Shown here: piece after piece, positions 10,344 to 17,642 of the stretch
Numbering within the stretch: the first letter of the stretch is position 1
How the letters are laid out: every line of letters starts with the position of its first letter
Assembly (NCBI GenBank): GCA_964402115.1
Contig: CAYOBW010000084.1
Span: 1 to 25,508 of the forward strand
DNA from: CAYOBW01 sp964402115
GTDB taxonomy: Bacteria > Verrucomicrobiota > Kiritimatiellia > UBA8416 > CAYOBW01
Reading direction: 5' to 3'
Length of the DNA stretch: 25,508 nt
Made by a program: the position numbers and the translations under genes
The notes under the pieces: model-generated
The model's database searches: none
The model's input: only the letters and a program-made list of their open reading frames with translations
What the model was told of the DNA's origin: nothing

Positions 10344-10952
10344 ATGAATCGGGTGGTAATGACGGGTGTGTTGGCAAGTTTTTCGCTGTTAACGGGTTGC
10401 GCGATGTTCAAGCAGAAGATCGAGGTCAAGGATCCCGCCACGGCCACGCCGTTGCAGGCCACGTACGATCAGCGCGACCTTCTGGAGTGGGCCGACACGA
10501 TGGCGCAGAAGATCATCGCCGACCCCTTCGTGGCGGCGATTCCCGAGCGGCCGATCCTGGTGGATATGGGCATCGAGAACCGTACCCAGACGCACTTGGA
10601 CACCAAGGCCATCGCGGACACGATCACAACCAAGCTCATGGATGCGCGGCGTTTCCGGCTGATCAACGCCAGCCAGCGCGACAACCTGCTGAAAGAGCAG
10701 GGCTACCAGCTGGCCAACTGCACGAAGGAGACCCGCTGCGCCATCGGCAAGCAGCTCGGCGCACGCTACATGCTGAGCGGGTCCCTGGTCGAGATCAACG
10801 CCCAGTCGGGGCGGGCGGTGCGCGCCTCTAAGAAACAGGACGTGTTCTACCAGCTGACGCTGGACGTCACGGATCTGGAGAGCGGCGAGGTTGCCGTGCG
10901 CAAACAGGAAAACCGGCTGCGGCGCGAGAGCCGTCCGATCTTCGGCTGGTAA
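10344..10952 (+). CDS. LpoB-like outer-membrane lipoprotein, penicillin-binding-protein activator family
   Basis: This 202-residue protein has a lipoprotein signal peptide with lipobox LTGC (Cys at residue 19). After a short linker it shows the LpoB/COG3417 pattern: PILVDMGIENRTQTHLDT, then TKLMDARRFRLIN, then KQLGARYMLSGSLVEI, and a C-terminal LTLDVTDLESGEV strand pair. Known role of LpoB: an outer-membrane lipoprotein that reaches through the periplasm to stimulate the bifunctional PBP1B. AAGGAGGA ends 4 bp before this ATG, which decides the start over an in-frame ATG 30 bp upstream. The following gene, another lipoprotein, is 36 bp downstream and probably co-transcribed. CsgG/curli-assembly-like proteins share part of this fold, so the exact partner is not certain. 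Confidence 0.85.
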   Translation: MNRVVMTGVLASFSLLTGCAMFKQKIEVKDPATATPLQATYDQRDLLEWADTMAQKIIADPFVAAIPERPILVDMGIENRTQTHLDTKAIADTITTKLMDARRFRLINASQRDNLLKEQGYQLANCTKETRCAIGKQLGARYMLSGSLVEINAQSGRAVRASKKQDVFYQLTLDVTDLESGEVAVRKQENRLRRESRPIFGW

Positions 10953-10988
10953 GGGGGCGCTCCCGAATCCGCGCGGAGTGCCGGCGCT

Positions 10989-12131
10989 ATGAAAACGCCC
11001 TTGCGAGTGGCCCGGTTGGCGGTGCTGGGCCTGTTGACGGTCCTGCTGGCCGGCGGCTGCGCCACGGCGCGACTCGAGACGGCGCGCCGGGCTTTCTATG
11101 ATGGCGATTTCGCCAGCGCCTCGAGCGCGCTCAGCGACCTGCCCAATGATAACACCGACGGCGTCCTGACACTCATGGAGCGCGGCATGATCCGGCAGGC
11201 CGCGGCCGACTACCGGGGGTCCATCGAGGACTGGCTGGCCGCCGTGCGCCTGATCGAGGACTTGGACTACTACAGCGTCTCGCGCGGGACGGCCAGCATG
11301 GCCGTCAACGACCGCGTGCGCTCCTTCCGGGGCGCGCTGTACGAGCGCGTGCTGCTGCGCAGCTTCGCGGCCAAGAGCTACCTGGCGCAGGCCCAGTGGG
11401 ACGACGCCGCCGTCGAGGCCCGCAACGCCATCGGGGCGCTCGAGCGGCGCGACAAGTACCCCGACGATCCCTACACGCGCTACCTCGCCGGCGTCTGCCT
11501 CGAACTCCAGGGCGACACCGACGGGGCCGCGGTTCAGTACCGCACGGTCGCGGCCCTGCTCCCGGAGCTGCAGCTCGATCCGCGCACGGGGCGCTTCGGT
11601 CCGCCCCCCGCCGCGCCGCGCCAGGGGCCGGCCCAGAACGAACTGATCTGCTTCGTGCTGCTCGGTCGCGCGCCGACCGGGTCGGAGCGCGACAGCCAGC
11701 CCCCCTGGCGCAGTTCGCCCTCCTATGCGGAACTCTCCGCCGGCGGCCGCGTGCTGGGACGCAGCTTCGTGCTGGAGAACACGGGGCACCTCATGGCCCA
11801 GACCGAGCGGCAGGATGCCCTCGCGAAGACCGCCAAGACGGCGGCCCGCATTGCCGCGAAGGAGGCAATGGCCCAGGTGCTGTCGCAGCAGAACGAGGCG
11901 CTGGGCGAGATCCTGCGGCTGATCCTGTTCGCCCTGGAAACGCCGGACGAGCGGTGCTGGGAAACGCTGCCCTACTGGCTGCAGGTCGCGCGCGTGCCCT
12001 GCCCCGACAACCTGACGCAGTTCGAACTCGTCGTGAAGACCCACGACGGCCGCACCCAGGGCCGCCGCACCATCGCCCGCCCCCTCAACCACCGCGGCAA
12101 TCTCTACGTGTCGTTCTGCCGGGATTTGTGA
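10989..12131 (+). CDS. COG3014-like TPR lipoprotein
   Basis: This 380-residue protein has a signal peptide ending in a lipobox-like AGGC (Cys at residue 24). The N-terminal half is helical with tetratricopeptide-like pairs: an FYDGDFASASSAL repeat near residue 40, an AAKSYLAQAQWDDAAVEAR repeat near 130, and a RYLAGVCLELQGDTDGA repeat near 165. The C-terminal half holds an Ala-rich helix (KTAKTAARIAAKEAM) and a beta-rich end. This layout fits COG3014 lipoproteins, which I recall as often encoded beside lpoB-like genes; that adjacency is seen here and supports a cell-envelope role. No enzymatic motif is visible. GGAG about 11 nt before the ATG supports the start. The gene ends only 5 bp from the convergent heparinase-family gene. 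Confidence 0.8.
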   Translation: MKTPLRVARLAVLGLLTVLLAGGCATARLETARRAFYDGDFASASSALSDLPNDNTDGVLTLMERGMIRQAAADYRGSIEDWLAAVRLIEDLDYYSVSRGTASMAVNDRVRSFRGALYERVLLRSFAAKSYLAQAQWDDAAVEARNAIGALERRDKYPDDPYTRYLAGVCLELQGDTDGAAVQYRTVAALLPELQLDPRTGRFGPPPAAPRQGPAQNELICFVLLGRAPTGSERDSQPPWRSSPSYAELSAGGRVLGRSFVLENTGHLMAQTERQDALAKTAKTAARIAAKEAMAQVLSQQNEALGEILRLILFALETPDERCWETLPYWLQVARVPCPDNLTQFELVVKTHDGRTQGRRTIARPLNHRGNLYVSFCRDL

Positions 12132-12136
12132 CCCGT

Positions 12137-14068
12137 TTACCGCAGTTCGTTGCGCCAGGTCGCGGTCTGGCCGCGAATGCGCAGCAGGATGAAGGCGAGC
12201 GAGCGGTCGGCGGGATTGTCGGGGCACAGGCCCGTGTAAACCTCCAGGCCCGGCGACGCTGAGGTCTTCAGGATCAGCCGCTCCCCGGAGTCGCGCGCAG
12301 CCAACTCGAAGGCCGCCGCGGTGCCCACCGCCCCGCCGCGAATCTCCGTGAGCCACGTGTAGCCCGCCCCGCCGCCGGGGATTGCCGTGACCGGGGCCAA
12401 CCCGTCAGGAACACGCCGCAGCGTGCCGCGCACGTGGTAGAAAAGGTCGTAGGTGTGCGCCTCGTCCGAGCGCGCCGTGACGACGTCCCCCACGACCCCG
12501 TTCGCCAGCGTGAGCGTGCGGCGCAGGTCCACGCCCGGGTACGCCTCCTTCACGCCCGCTTCCACGCGGTTCGTCGCGAACGACACGAGATACCCGCCGC
12601 AGCGCGCCTGGGGCTTGCCGTCCACCACGACCAGGTTGTGGGCGGCGGGCGAGCGATACCACGCGTTCAGGCGGATCCCGTACCCCGCCGTGCCGGTGTC
12701 CGGAAAGAGCTGCTCCTGCCCGGCGAACAGGATGAGGTTCAGGCGGTCGAGGTGATCGTGGCCGCCGCCGTAGGGGCCGTACTTGAGGAGCACGTCGCGG
12801 CGCGCGCCGCGCAGGATCGCGTACCCCATGCCGTCGAGCAGCGCGCTGACCCGCGGCAGCGCGGCGGGCGGGGGCGGCAGCGTGGCGGGGCCGTGCAGCA
12901 GCGCCTCGGCGCCGCCGCTCCGGCCCGTGCGGCTGCACCAGGCCAGGAAGGTCACGATCACGGGATCGTCCGGCCAGAGCCCGGCCGCGAACTCGTAGTA
13001 GTCCGCCAGGGCGGTGAGCCGGCTGCCGGACCAGCCGTCGTTGATGGAAGGAAGCTGGAAGTCCCCGCAGGCGTAGCGGATCGGCGCGACGTACATGCGG
13101 CGCAGGCTCGCGAGATCCCCCGGGGCCAGCTGGCGCGCCCGGAGCGCCAGGGTGAAATCCTGCAGCGAGCGCAGCGTGTAGAAGTGGTAGCCGATCGAGC
13201 CCTCGAACCAGAAGCCGTCCGCCACCACGCCCCGCGCCAGCTGCGCCTTCAGTCCGTACGGCCCGCTGAGCGCGGCCTCCACCCAGCGCGCCTCGCCGCA
13301 CGCCAGCCCGATCAGGCCCACGGCCGCATTGTGCCACGAGTGGATGTTGTGGATGGCGCCGGTCTGCTTGTGGATGAGCTCCGCGGCGGGCAGCAGCAGG
13401 TCGCGCGCAATCCGCTCGCGCTCGTCGGGCGCCAGGAGCGGATACAGGTCCCAGTAGGCCAGGGCGAGATCGACCATGGACGTGGCCTCGCACAGCGACT
13501 GCCCCATGATCCGCCCCTTGCCGGCGTGCTTGCCGTGGACGCTGAACTGCCCGATGTTGGCGGCAAACCACAGCAGCGTGCGCCGCCCGTAATCGGCCCG
13601 GCGCGTGTCACCCGTCGTGCGGTACAGCGCCCCCGCCGCGCGCGCGGCGCCGTGGATGCGCTTGTACGTGGCATCCACCCAGGCTTCATCGTGCCGCCCG
13701 CCGCTGTAGACGGCGCCGCACCGGGTACACACGTGCTCGTGCGGCTTCCGCGGGTCGTAACGCAGCTTGCCGGCATCCTTCTCGCAGTAGTAGTCGTGCG
13801 CCCAGCCCGCCACGCCCACGGGCGGCTCGGGGAAGTCGCGCGCCACCCCGTCCACCTGCCGCTCCCACTCGCGGACGGTCGCCCGCGCCCACGCGTACCG
13901 GCTGACTTTCCCCCGAACCGCCTCCCAGTCCACGCCGCGCGAACCGGGATCGGGGATGCCGCCCGCGCCCGCGGGGGGCACGGCGCCGGCGAGGCCGAGC
14001 ACGAACGCGCCGGCCACCGCCGCGCGCCACTGCGTCGGGAACGAACGTCCTGTCGGGGTGTGCAACAT
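12137..14068 (-). CDS. Secreted heparinase II/III-family protein (probable polysaccharide lyase)
   Basis: The protein is 643 residues from the ATG at 14068. A signal peptide (about 1-35) is followed by an alpha-toroid domain and a C-terminal beta-sandwich. The toroid contains HSWHNAAVGL (243-252) and SIGYHFY (291-297). The C-terminal heparinase II/III segment has GGGHDHLDRLNL (434-445) and YRSPAAHNLVVVDG (471-484), the residue pattern around the Tyr/His catalytic and zinc sites of lyases such as families PL12, PL15 and PL17. A CxxC element (C114/C117, in HEHVCTRCGAVYSGG) sits near the N-terminus, as I recall for many PVC members. Known chemistry: beta-elimination of uronic-acid polysaccharides such as heparin or alginate; the substrate here is unknown. 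Translation could also begin at a GTG at 14086, adding six residues; neither start has a clear ribosome binding site. Confidence 0.88.
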   Translation of the reverse strand: MLHTPTGRSFPTQWRAAVAGAFVLGLAGAVPPAGAGGIPDPGSRGVDWEAVRGKVSRYAWARATVREWERQVDGVARDFPEPPVGVAGWAHDYYCEKDAGKLRYDPRKPHEHVCTRCGAVYSGGRHDEAWVDATYKRIHGAARAAGALYRTTGDTRRADYGRRTLLWFAANIGQFSVHGKHAGKGRIMGQSLCEATSMVDLALAYWDLYPLLAPDERERIARDLLLPAAELIHKQTGAIHNIHSWHNAAVGLIGLACGEARWVEAALSGPYGLKAQLARGVVADGFWFEGSIGYHFYTLRSLQDFTLALRARQLAPGDLASLRRMYVAPIRYACGDFQLPSINDGWSGSRLTALADYYEFAAGLWPDDPVIVTFLAWCSRTGRSGGAEALLHGPATLPPPPAALPRVSALLDGMGYAILRGARRDVLLKYGPYGGGHDHLDRLNLILFAGQEQLFPDTGTAGYGIRLNAWYRSPAAHNLVVVDGKPQARCGGYLVSFATNRVEAGVKEAYPGVDLRRTLTLANGVVGDVVTARSDEAHTYDLFYHVRGTLRRVPDGLAPVTAIPGGGAGYTWLTEIRGGAVGTAAAFELAARDSGERLILKTSASPGLEVYTGLCPDNPADRSLAFILLRIRGQTATWRNELR

Positions 14069-14114
14069 GGCGGGCTTACTTAGCACATCGCCGGGAAAAA
14101 GAGAACTCAGGAGT

Positions 14115-14196
14115 CAGAATTCAGGAGTCAGGAGTCAACGTCAAAGGGAAGCGGTATCCGGCGTAACCCATTCTGAATGCTGACTACTGAATTCTG
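14115..14196. repeat. Imperfect inverted repeat of the GAATTC/GAGTC-rich intergenic type
   Basis: The arms at 14115-14137 and 14174-14196 pair at 20 of 23 positions around a 36-nt loop. Short direct repeats of CAGGAGTC occur in and just before the left arm. Such AT-richer text-like repeats are common between genes in many bacteria with large repeat loads. It lies between the divergent heparinase and ppnP genes. Confidence 0.7.
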
Positions 14197-14329
14197 GATT
14201 CTCTCGCTTGTCTTCCGCCGGCGATTCGCGCACGATCTTCCCCCTGGCACGCGCAAGCGAGGCGGGGGTGTCGGGCGCGCGCCCGTCCCGCCGCGAAGCG
14301 CGGGCGCCGACAAACGTCAGGCACGCAAC

Positions 14330-14662
14330 ATGACAACACAAGCCGTTCAGTTTCCCGGGGTCACCGCCATCGCGAAGGCCAACGTGTACTTCGACGGGCG
14401 CGTGGTCAGTCACTCCATCCTGTTTCCCGACGGCAGCCGGAAGACGCTCGGGCTGATCTACCCCGGGGCGTACCACTTCGGCACGGACAAGGCCGAGCGC
14501 ATGGAGCTCGTCGCCGGCGCCTGCCGGTTCAAACGCGACGGGCAGGCGGCCTGGGAGGCCTGCGCGGCGGGCCAGGCGTTCGAGGTGTCCGCGCGCAGCG
14601 GCTTCGACATCGAAGTCGCGCAGGGCATCTGCGAATACGTCTGCTCGTTCCTGGAGGGCTGA
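14330..14662 (+). CDS. ppnP: Pyrimidine/purine nucleoside phosphorylase PpnP (DUF1255 family)
   Basis: This 110-residue single cupin protein is slightly longer than the usual 94 because of an N-terminal extension. The family pattern is clear: ANVYFDGRVVSHSI, GSRKTLGLIYPGAYHFGT, AERMELVAGACR, then GQAFEVSARSGFDIEV and ICEYVCSF at the end. Known reaction of the E. coli homologue: phosphorolysis of diverse nucleosides to base plus ribose 1-phosphate. It starts with ATG after a weak CAGG and ends 3 bp before the URO-D-family gene, so the two are probably one transcript. An inverted repeat (TGTCGG at 14269-14274 with CCGACA at 14307-14312) lies just upstream, in the likely leader. Confidence 0.9.
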   Translation: MTTQAVQFPGVTAIAKANVYFDGRVVSHSILFPDGSRKTLGLIYPGAYHFGTDKAERMELVAGACRFKRDGQAAWEACAAGQAFEVSARSGFDIEVAQGICEYVCSFLEG

Positions 14663-14665
14663 CGC

Positions 14666-15823
14666 ATGACGCGACGCGAACGCCTGATGGCCACGCTGCG
14701 GGGCCAGCCGGTGGACCGGCCCGCGGTCAGCTTCTACGAGATCGGCGGCTTCAGCGTGGACCCCGCCGACCCCGATCCGTACAACATCTACAACGCCCCG
14801 GACTGGGCGCCGCTGCTGCAACTGGCCGAGGAGCGCACGGACGTCATCCGGATGCTGAGCCCGGTGCGCGCCCGCTCGATCGACCCGACGGGGTCATCCG
14901 CCTCCGCCCGCTGGCAGGACTTCTTCCGCGAGGAGACGCGCGACGACGGCGCCGTGCGTATCACGCGCACCGTGCTGACCGTGGCGGGGCGGACGCTGAC
15001 GCAAGTGACGAAGCGCGAGCGCGAGGTGAACACCGTCTGGACGGTCGAGCACCTGCTGAAAGATGCGGACGACGTCCGGGCCTACCTCGCCTTGCCCGAC
15101 GAGGTTTTCGCCGAGCGCATCGACACGGCGCCGCTGGAGGCCGAGGAGGCCGCGCTGGGCGACCGGGGCATCGTGATGGTGGACACGGAGGACCCGCTCT
15201 GCGCCGCCGCGGCGCTGCTCAGCATGGAGGACTACACGACGCTGGCCTTCACGGAGCCGGAGCTGTTTCACGCGCTGGTCGAGAAGCACGCGCGCTACAT
15301 CCTCCCCCGCACGGCGGAGGTCAGCCGGCGTTTCCCCGGCCGGCTGTGGCGCATCTACGGCCCCGAGTACGCTTCCGAGCCGTACCTGCCGCCGCGGCTG
15401 TTCGACGCGTTCGTGGTGCGCTACACCGGGCCGCTGGTGCGGGCCATCCAGGCGCACGGCGGCTTCGCCCGCATCCACTGTCACGGCCGCCTGCGCAACA
15501 TCCTCGACCTGATCGCCGGCATGGGCGCCGACGGGCTCGACCCCATCGAGCCGCCGCCGCAGGGCGACATGGAGCTGCGCGAGGTGCGCGCGCGTTACGG
15601 CCGCGACCTCGTGCTGTTCGGCAACCTGGAGGTGAGCGAGATCGAGCTGCTCGCGCCCGACCTTTTCGCCGAAAAGGTCGCCCGCGCCCTGGAGGAAGGC
15701 ACGCGGGGCGCGGGGCGCGGCTTCGTCCTCATGCCCTCCGCCTCGCCCTATGGCCGCACGATCGCCCCGCACACGCTGCGGAATTACGAGACCATGGTGC
15801 GCCTGGCGGAGGGGCGGGGATGA
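14666..15823 (+). CDS. Uroporphyrinogen decarboxylase (URO-D) family protein
   Basis: The 385-residue protein starts MTRRERLMATLRGQPVDRP, the typical N-terminus of URO-D-superfamily proteins outside haem synthesis. The HCHG element (in GFARIHCHGRLRNILDLIAGMGADGLDPIEPPP) and the C-terminal LFGNLEV and GRGFVLMPSASPYGRT segments match the TIM-barrel family that includes the cobalamin methyltransferases MtaA, MtbA and CmuA. The haem-pathway HemE signature is not seen, so I do not call it hemE. A methyl- or demethylation role is inference. It sits 3 bp behind ppnP. Thirty-eight bases near its 3' end (15683-15720) recur at 18712-18749 with 36 matches. Confidence 0.85.
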   Translation: MTRRERLMATLRGQPVDRPAVSFYEIGGFSVDPADPDPYNIYNAPDWAPLLQLAEERTDVIRMLSPVRARSIDPTGSSASARWQDFFREETRDDGAVRITRTVLTVAGRTLTQVTKREREVNTVWTVEHLLKDADDVRAYLALPDEVFAERIDTAPLEAEEAALGDRGIVMVDTEDPLCAAAALLSMEDYTTLAFTEPELFHALVEKHARYILPRTAEVSRRFPGRLWRIYGPEYASEPYLPPRLFDAFVVRYTGPLVRAIQAHGGFARIHCHGRLRNILDLIAGMGADGLDPIEPPPQGDMELREVRARYGRDLVLFGNLEVSEIELLAPDLFAEKVARALEEGTRGAGRGFVLMPSASPYGRTIAPHTLRNYETMVRLAEGRG

Positions 15824-15853
15824 GGCGCCGGGCCGTCGGCTGAGGCCGGTCCG

Positions 15854-15872
15854 CCGGGGGCTGAAGCCCCGG
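15854..15872 (+). terminator. GC-rich hairpin downstream of the URO-D-family gene
   Basis: A stem CCGGGGGCT/AGCCCCGG with one bulged G and a GA loop lies about 30 bp after the stop codon. There is no T-run, so it may be an intergenic repeat rather than an intrinsic terminator. Confidence 0.35.
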
Positions 15873-15995
15873 CGCGCTTCCGCCTGAAAAGGCTGTGCTC
15901 CGTACGGCGTCCCCTCGCCTCCCCACGTGGGACGGTGCTCCTGCGCCGTCCTCCCCTCTGCCGTCGCATCCACAGCCGTCACTTCTGCATCTGCG

Positions 15996-16092
15996 GTCAT
16001 CCTGAGCGCAACGAAGGATCTCGGCGTATGCGCCGCGCGCTCTCGAGCGGCCCGCCTGACGGCGGGAGATCCTTCGCTGCGCTCAGGATGAC
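15996..16092. repeat. CHPERSEGS-type palindromic repeat element
   Basis: The arms at 15996-16022 and 16066-16092 are perfect complements except for one base in 27, around a 43-nt GC-rich loop. Each arm carries the TCATCCTGAGCG...GAAGGATC pattern. On the minus strand it would read CHPERSEGS...SFVALRMT, a mistranslation often seen in databases from this widespread non-coding palindrome. It interrupts or abuts the gene remnant at 16100-16470, indicating insertion into a decaying gene. Confidence 0.88.
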
Positions 16093-16099
16093 AGAGGAG

Positions 16100-16470
16100 G
16101 GCGGCGGCGGCAACCTCCTCTCGAGTTTCGCTGGATAATACCACGTCCGCTGAGGCCGGTTTCGGCTTTTCCGGGAACGTTTTGCCCTCGAGCGCGTCCA
16201 GCGCTCGATCCAGCGAGCGGGTGCTCATCTCCCGAAGCTCGGTTTGCCGGCCGGTCCGCGGGTCGGTTAGTGGCGTATCCGGCGTGAGAGCGGAGGCGAT
16301 CTCGTCGGGCAACGCAGTCATGCGGTACAGAACGGTGGGCTCCAGCGCCAGAAGAAACCGAAACGTTTCCGTTTTCTTGCGAACCTCGCCACGCTCATGT
16401 AGTCCTGCGCCGTCTTGATCGAGCCATGCACGTGCTCTTGCAGCGAGCGCTTCCCTGCCAACGCCCACAA
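16100..16470 (-). pseudogene. Frameshifted remnant, possibly of a DUF3102-like phage or plasmid protein
   Basis: Two minus-strand frames join into one plausible protein. The upper part (from about 16467) reads ALAGKRSLQEHVHGS then IKTAQDYMSVARF. The lower part, in another frame from about 16385 downward, reads KKTETFRFLLALEPTVLYRM, TALPDEIAS, then REMSTRSLDRALDALEGKTF. The join requires a one-base indel near 16385-16395. The TAQDYMSVA segment resembles the RTAQRYM helix of DUF3102 proteins from mobile elements; this family call is tentative. No start codon or ribosome binding site remains, and the 3' side runs into the palindromic repeat at 15996-16092. Confidence 0.45.
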
Positions 16471-16481
16471 TCAGACTCCGA

Positions 16482-16503
16482 GGGGGCGCGCCCGCGCGCC
16501 CCC
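16482..16503. terminator. Perfect GC palindrome downstream of brnA
   Basis: A perfect 10-bp stem (GGGGGCGCGC/GCGCGCCCCC) with a 2-base centre lies 38 bp past the brnA stop on the minus strand. It has no U-tract, so transcription termination is only a possibility, but the stem is very stable. Confidence 0.4.
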
Positions 16504-16540
16504 GAAGGCACTCTGCATTGTGATGTTCTGCGGTGTGCCT

Positions 16541-16753
16541 TCAGGATGCCCACTTCAACTCAAGCTTCTTGCCTGAGTGTGCACATTCGGTCAAATACAG
16601 GTTGATGAGGTTCTGATAGGGAATCCCGGTCTCGCTGGCCAATGCCTTGAAGTAGCTGATGGCATCCGTGTTCACACGGAGCGTGATCTGTTTCTTCAGG
16701 TGCTTGGCGTATGGATTCCGAACCGAATCCGAGAAATCGTATTCTTTTCTCAT
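16541..16753 (-). CDS. brnA: BrnA-family antitoxin
   Basis: This 70-residue protein has the order typical of BrnA: a toxin-contacting N-terminus, here MRKEYDFSDSVRNPYAK, then a ribbon-helix-helix DNA-binding domain (KKQITLRVNTDAISYFKALASETG followed by the helix PYQNLINLYLTE). Known role: it binds and neutralises BrnT and represses its own operon. The ATG overlaps the brnT TGA (ATGA, 4 bp), in the usual toxin-first order. Base composition is lower in GC than the surrounding chromosome. Confidence 0.9.
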   Translation of the reverse strand: MRKEYDFSDSVRNPYAKHLKKQITLRVNTDAISYFKALASETGIPYQNLINLYLTECAHSGKKLELKWAS

Positions 16754-17040
16754 AGGAACTGTCCGTATTGTTTGCGTTCGTTCGGCACGGCCTTGCGTGC
16801 CGAAATGATTCTGATCGCTTTCTCGTCCTGCCGGTACGCATGCACGACGACAAGTAGACGAAGCTTGGCGCTGAAGCCCAGCAGGACGAAACGGTCTTCA
16901 TTCTGGGAGTGGTCAGGATCGTGTTTCAGCCTGGCATTCTCGTCGGCGAAGACGGTTTTCGCCTCCTCGAACGAGACGCCATGCTTGCGCTGGTTCTCGC
17001 GCTCCTTCCGATCGTCCCAGAGAAAGGTGATCGCATCCAT
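16750..17040 (-). CDS. brnT: BrnT-family toxin (RelE-fold ribonuclease)
   Basis: The 96-residue protein matches BrnT throughout: FLWDDRKERENQRKHGVSFEEAK at the N-terminus, VFADE, then DRFVLLGFSAKLRLLVVVHAYR, and the C-terminal IRIISARKAVPNERKQY helix. The conserved WD..K...N..KHG and ISARKA...E...Y residues are present, so the toxin looks intact. Known role: an mRNA-cleaving toxin active in stress and in stabilising mobile DNA. A promoter at 17047-17075 would start transcription essentially at this ATG. The pair sits in a lower-GC patch next to gene remnants, consistent with acquisition. Confidence 0.93.
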   Translation of the reverse strand: MDAITFLWDDRKERENQRKHGVSFEEAKTVFADENARLKHDPDHSQNEDRFVLLGFSAKLRLLVVVHAYRQDEKAIRIISARKAVPNERKQYGQFL

Positions 17041-17046
17041 AATGAT

Positions 17047-17075
17047 ACGATATTGCTATGAGCATGGTGTGGCAA
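17047..17075 (-). promoter_or_regulatory. Sigma70-type promoter of brnTA, possibly giving a leaderless transcript
   Basis: TTGCCA (17070-17075, 5 of 6 to consensus) and TATCGT (17047-17052, 4 of 6) are 17 bp apart on the minus strand. The expected start site coincides with the brnT ATG at 17040, and no ribosome binding site precedes that ATG. Confidence 0.5.
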
Positions 17076-17114
17076 GCGGAATCTCCGATCATCTCGGGCG
17101 CAGAACGGCGCAAA

Positions 17115-17642
17115 TCATCCTGAGCCGGGCTTCCCGGCGATAGGATGGACTTGCTTGTTCGCCGATTTGTCCGTCTCCTCTTTCAGAACCAGTGGTTCCG
17201 ACTCCTGACCGCAAAGATGGGCATTCCAGTTCGTCCCGACGAGCAAGCCGTCCTTGGCCATGCCAGGGAGCCATCGGACTGTGAATGCATCGAGTGGAAT
17301 CTCAGTCGGTTGATAGGTCGCCCACTCTGCTTTCGCGCATTGAAGCGCGTATGCCCTGTCCGACCAGAAGGGCATGACCTGTCTAGGCTCGTGGTCATTC
17401 GACGGTGCGATGCACCAGCCGGCATCAACTTTTAGACCCCATACGACTCCGGCGGACAAGACGCGCCTGATGAAGCGCTCATGCCTTTCGGCGGAGGCGA
17501 TCTCAAGGTCAAGTGTCTTCCTCGATCTCTCTTCATGGCGAACGTCTGTATTAGCCGCCTGGATGTCGCAAATACTGCCATCCGCCTTTTTCCAGTCTTC
17601 TTTACTCCGGCGACTGCGGAGCCGTCCGGGGTGTATGGGCAA
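17115..17642 (-). CDS. DUF2750-domain protein
   Basis: The C-terminal 120 residues match DUF2750: ERHERFIRRVLSAGVVWGL, then GWCIAPS, VMPFWSDRAYALQCA, EWATYQPTEIPLDAF and WLPGMAKDGLLVGTNWN. The function is unknown; family members are small soluble proteins of about 110-130 residues. The start is uncertain. The first recognisable family residues are at about 17490, but no ATG, GTG or TTG lies close upstream in frame. The nearest usable start is a TTG at 17640-17642 with AAGG 5 nt upstream, giving 175 residues with an unfamiliar N-terminus. An ATG at 17536 lies in a different frame, so a small indel may have damaged the true start. GC content is lower than in the flanks. Confidence 0.7.
   Translation of the reverse strand: MPIHPGRLRSRRSKEDWKKADGSICDIQAANTDVRHEERSRKTLDLEIASAERHERFIRRVLSAGVVWGLKVDAGWCIAPSNDHEPRQVMPFWSDRAYALQCAKAEWATYQPTEIPLDAFTVRWLPGMAKDGLLVGTNWNAHLCGQESEPLVLKEETDKSANKQVHPIAGKPGSG

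Noticed and set aside
10389..12356. A 655-codon minus-strand open frame opposite the two lipoprotein genes
   Set aside because: The opposite strand encodes two proteins with lipoboxes, good start signals and family motifs; this frame has none.
14101..14140. Short direct repeats of CAGGAGTC considered as a CRISPR array
   Set aside because: Units are far too short, have no regular spacers, and form one hairpin with 14174-14196.
14666..15823. Naming the URO-D-family gene hemE
   Set aside because: The N-terminus and HCHG region fit the methyltransferase-type branch; the haem-pathway signature is absent and there are no haem genes nearby.
15998..16140. A coding reading CHPERSEGS...VALRMT on the minus strand
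   Set aside because: This is the well-known mistranslation of a palindromic non-coding repeat.
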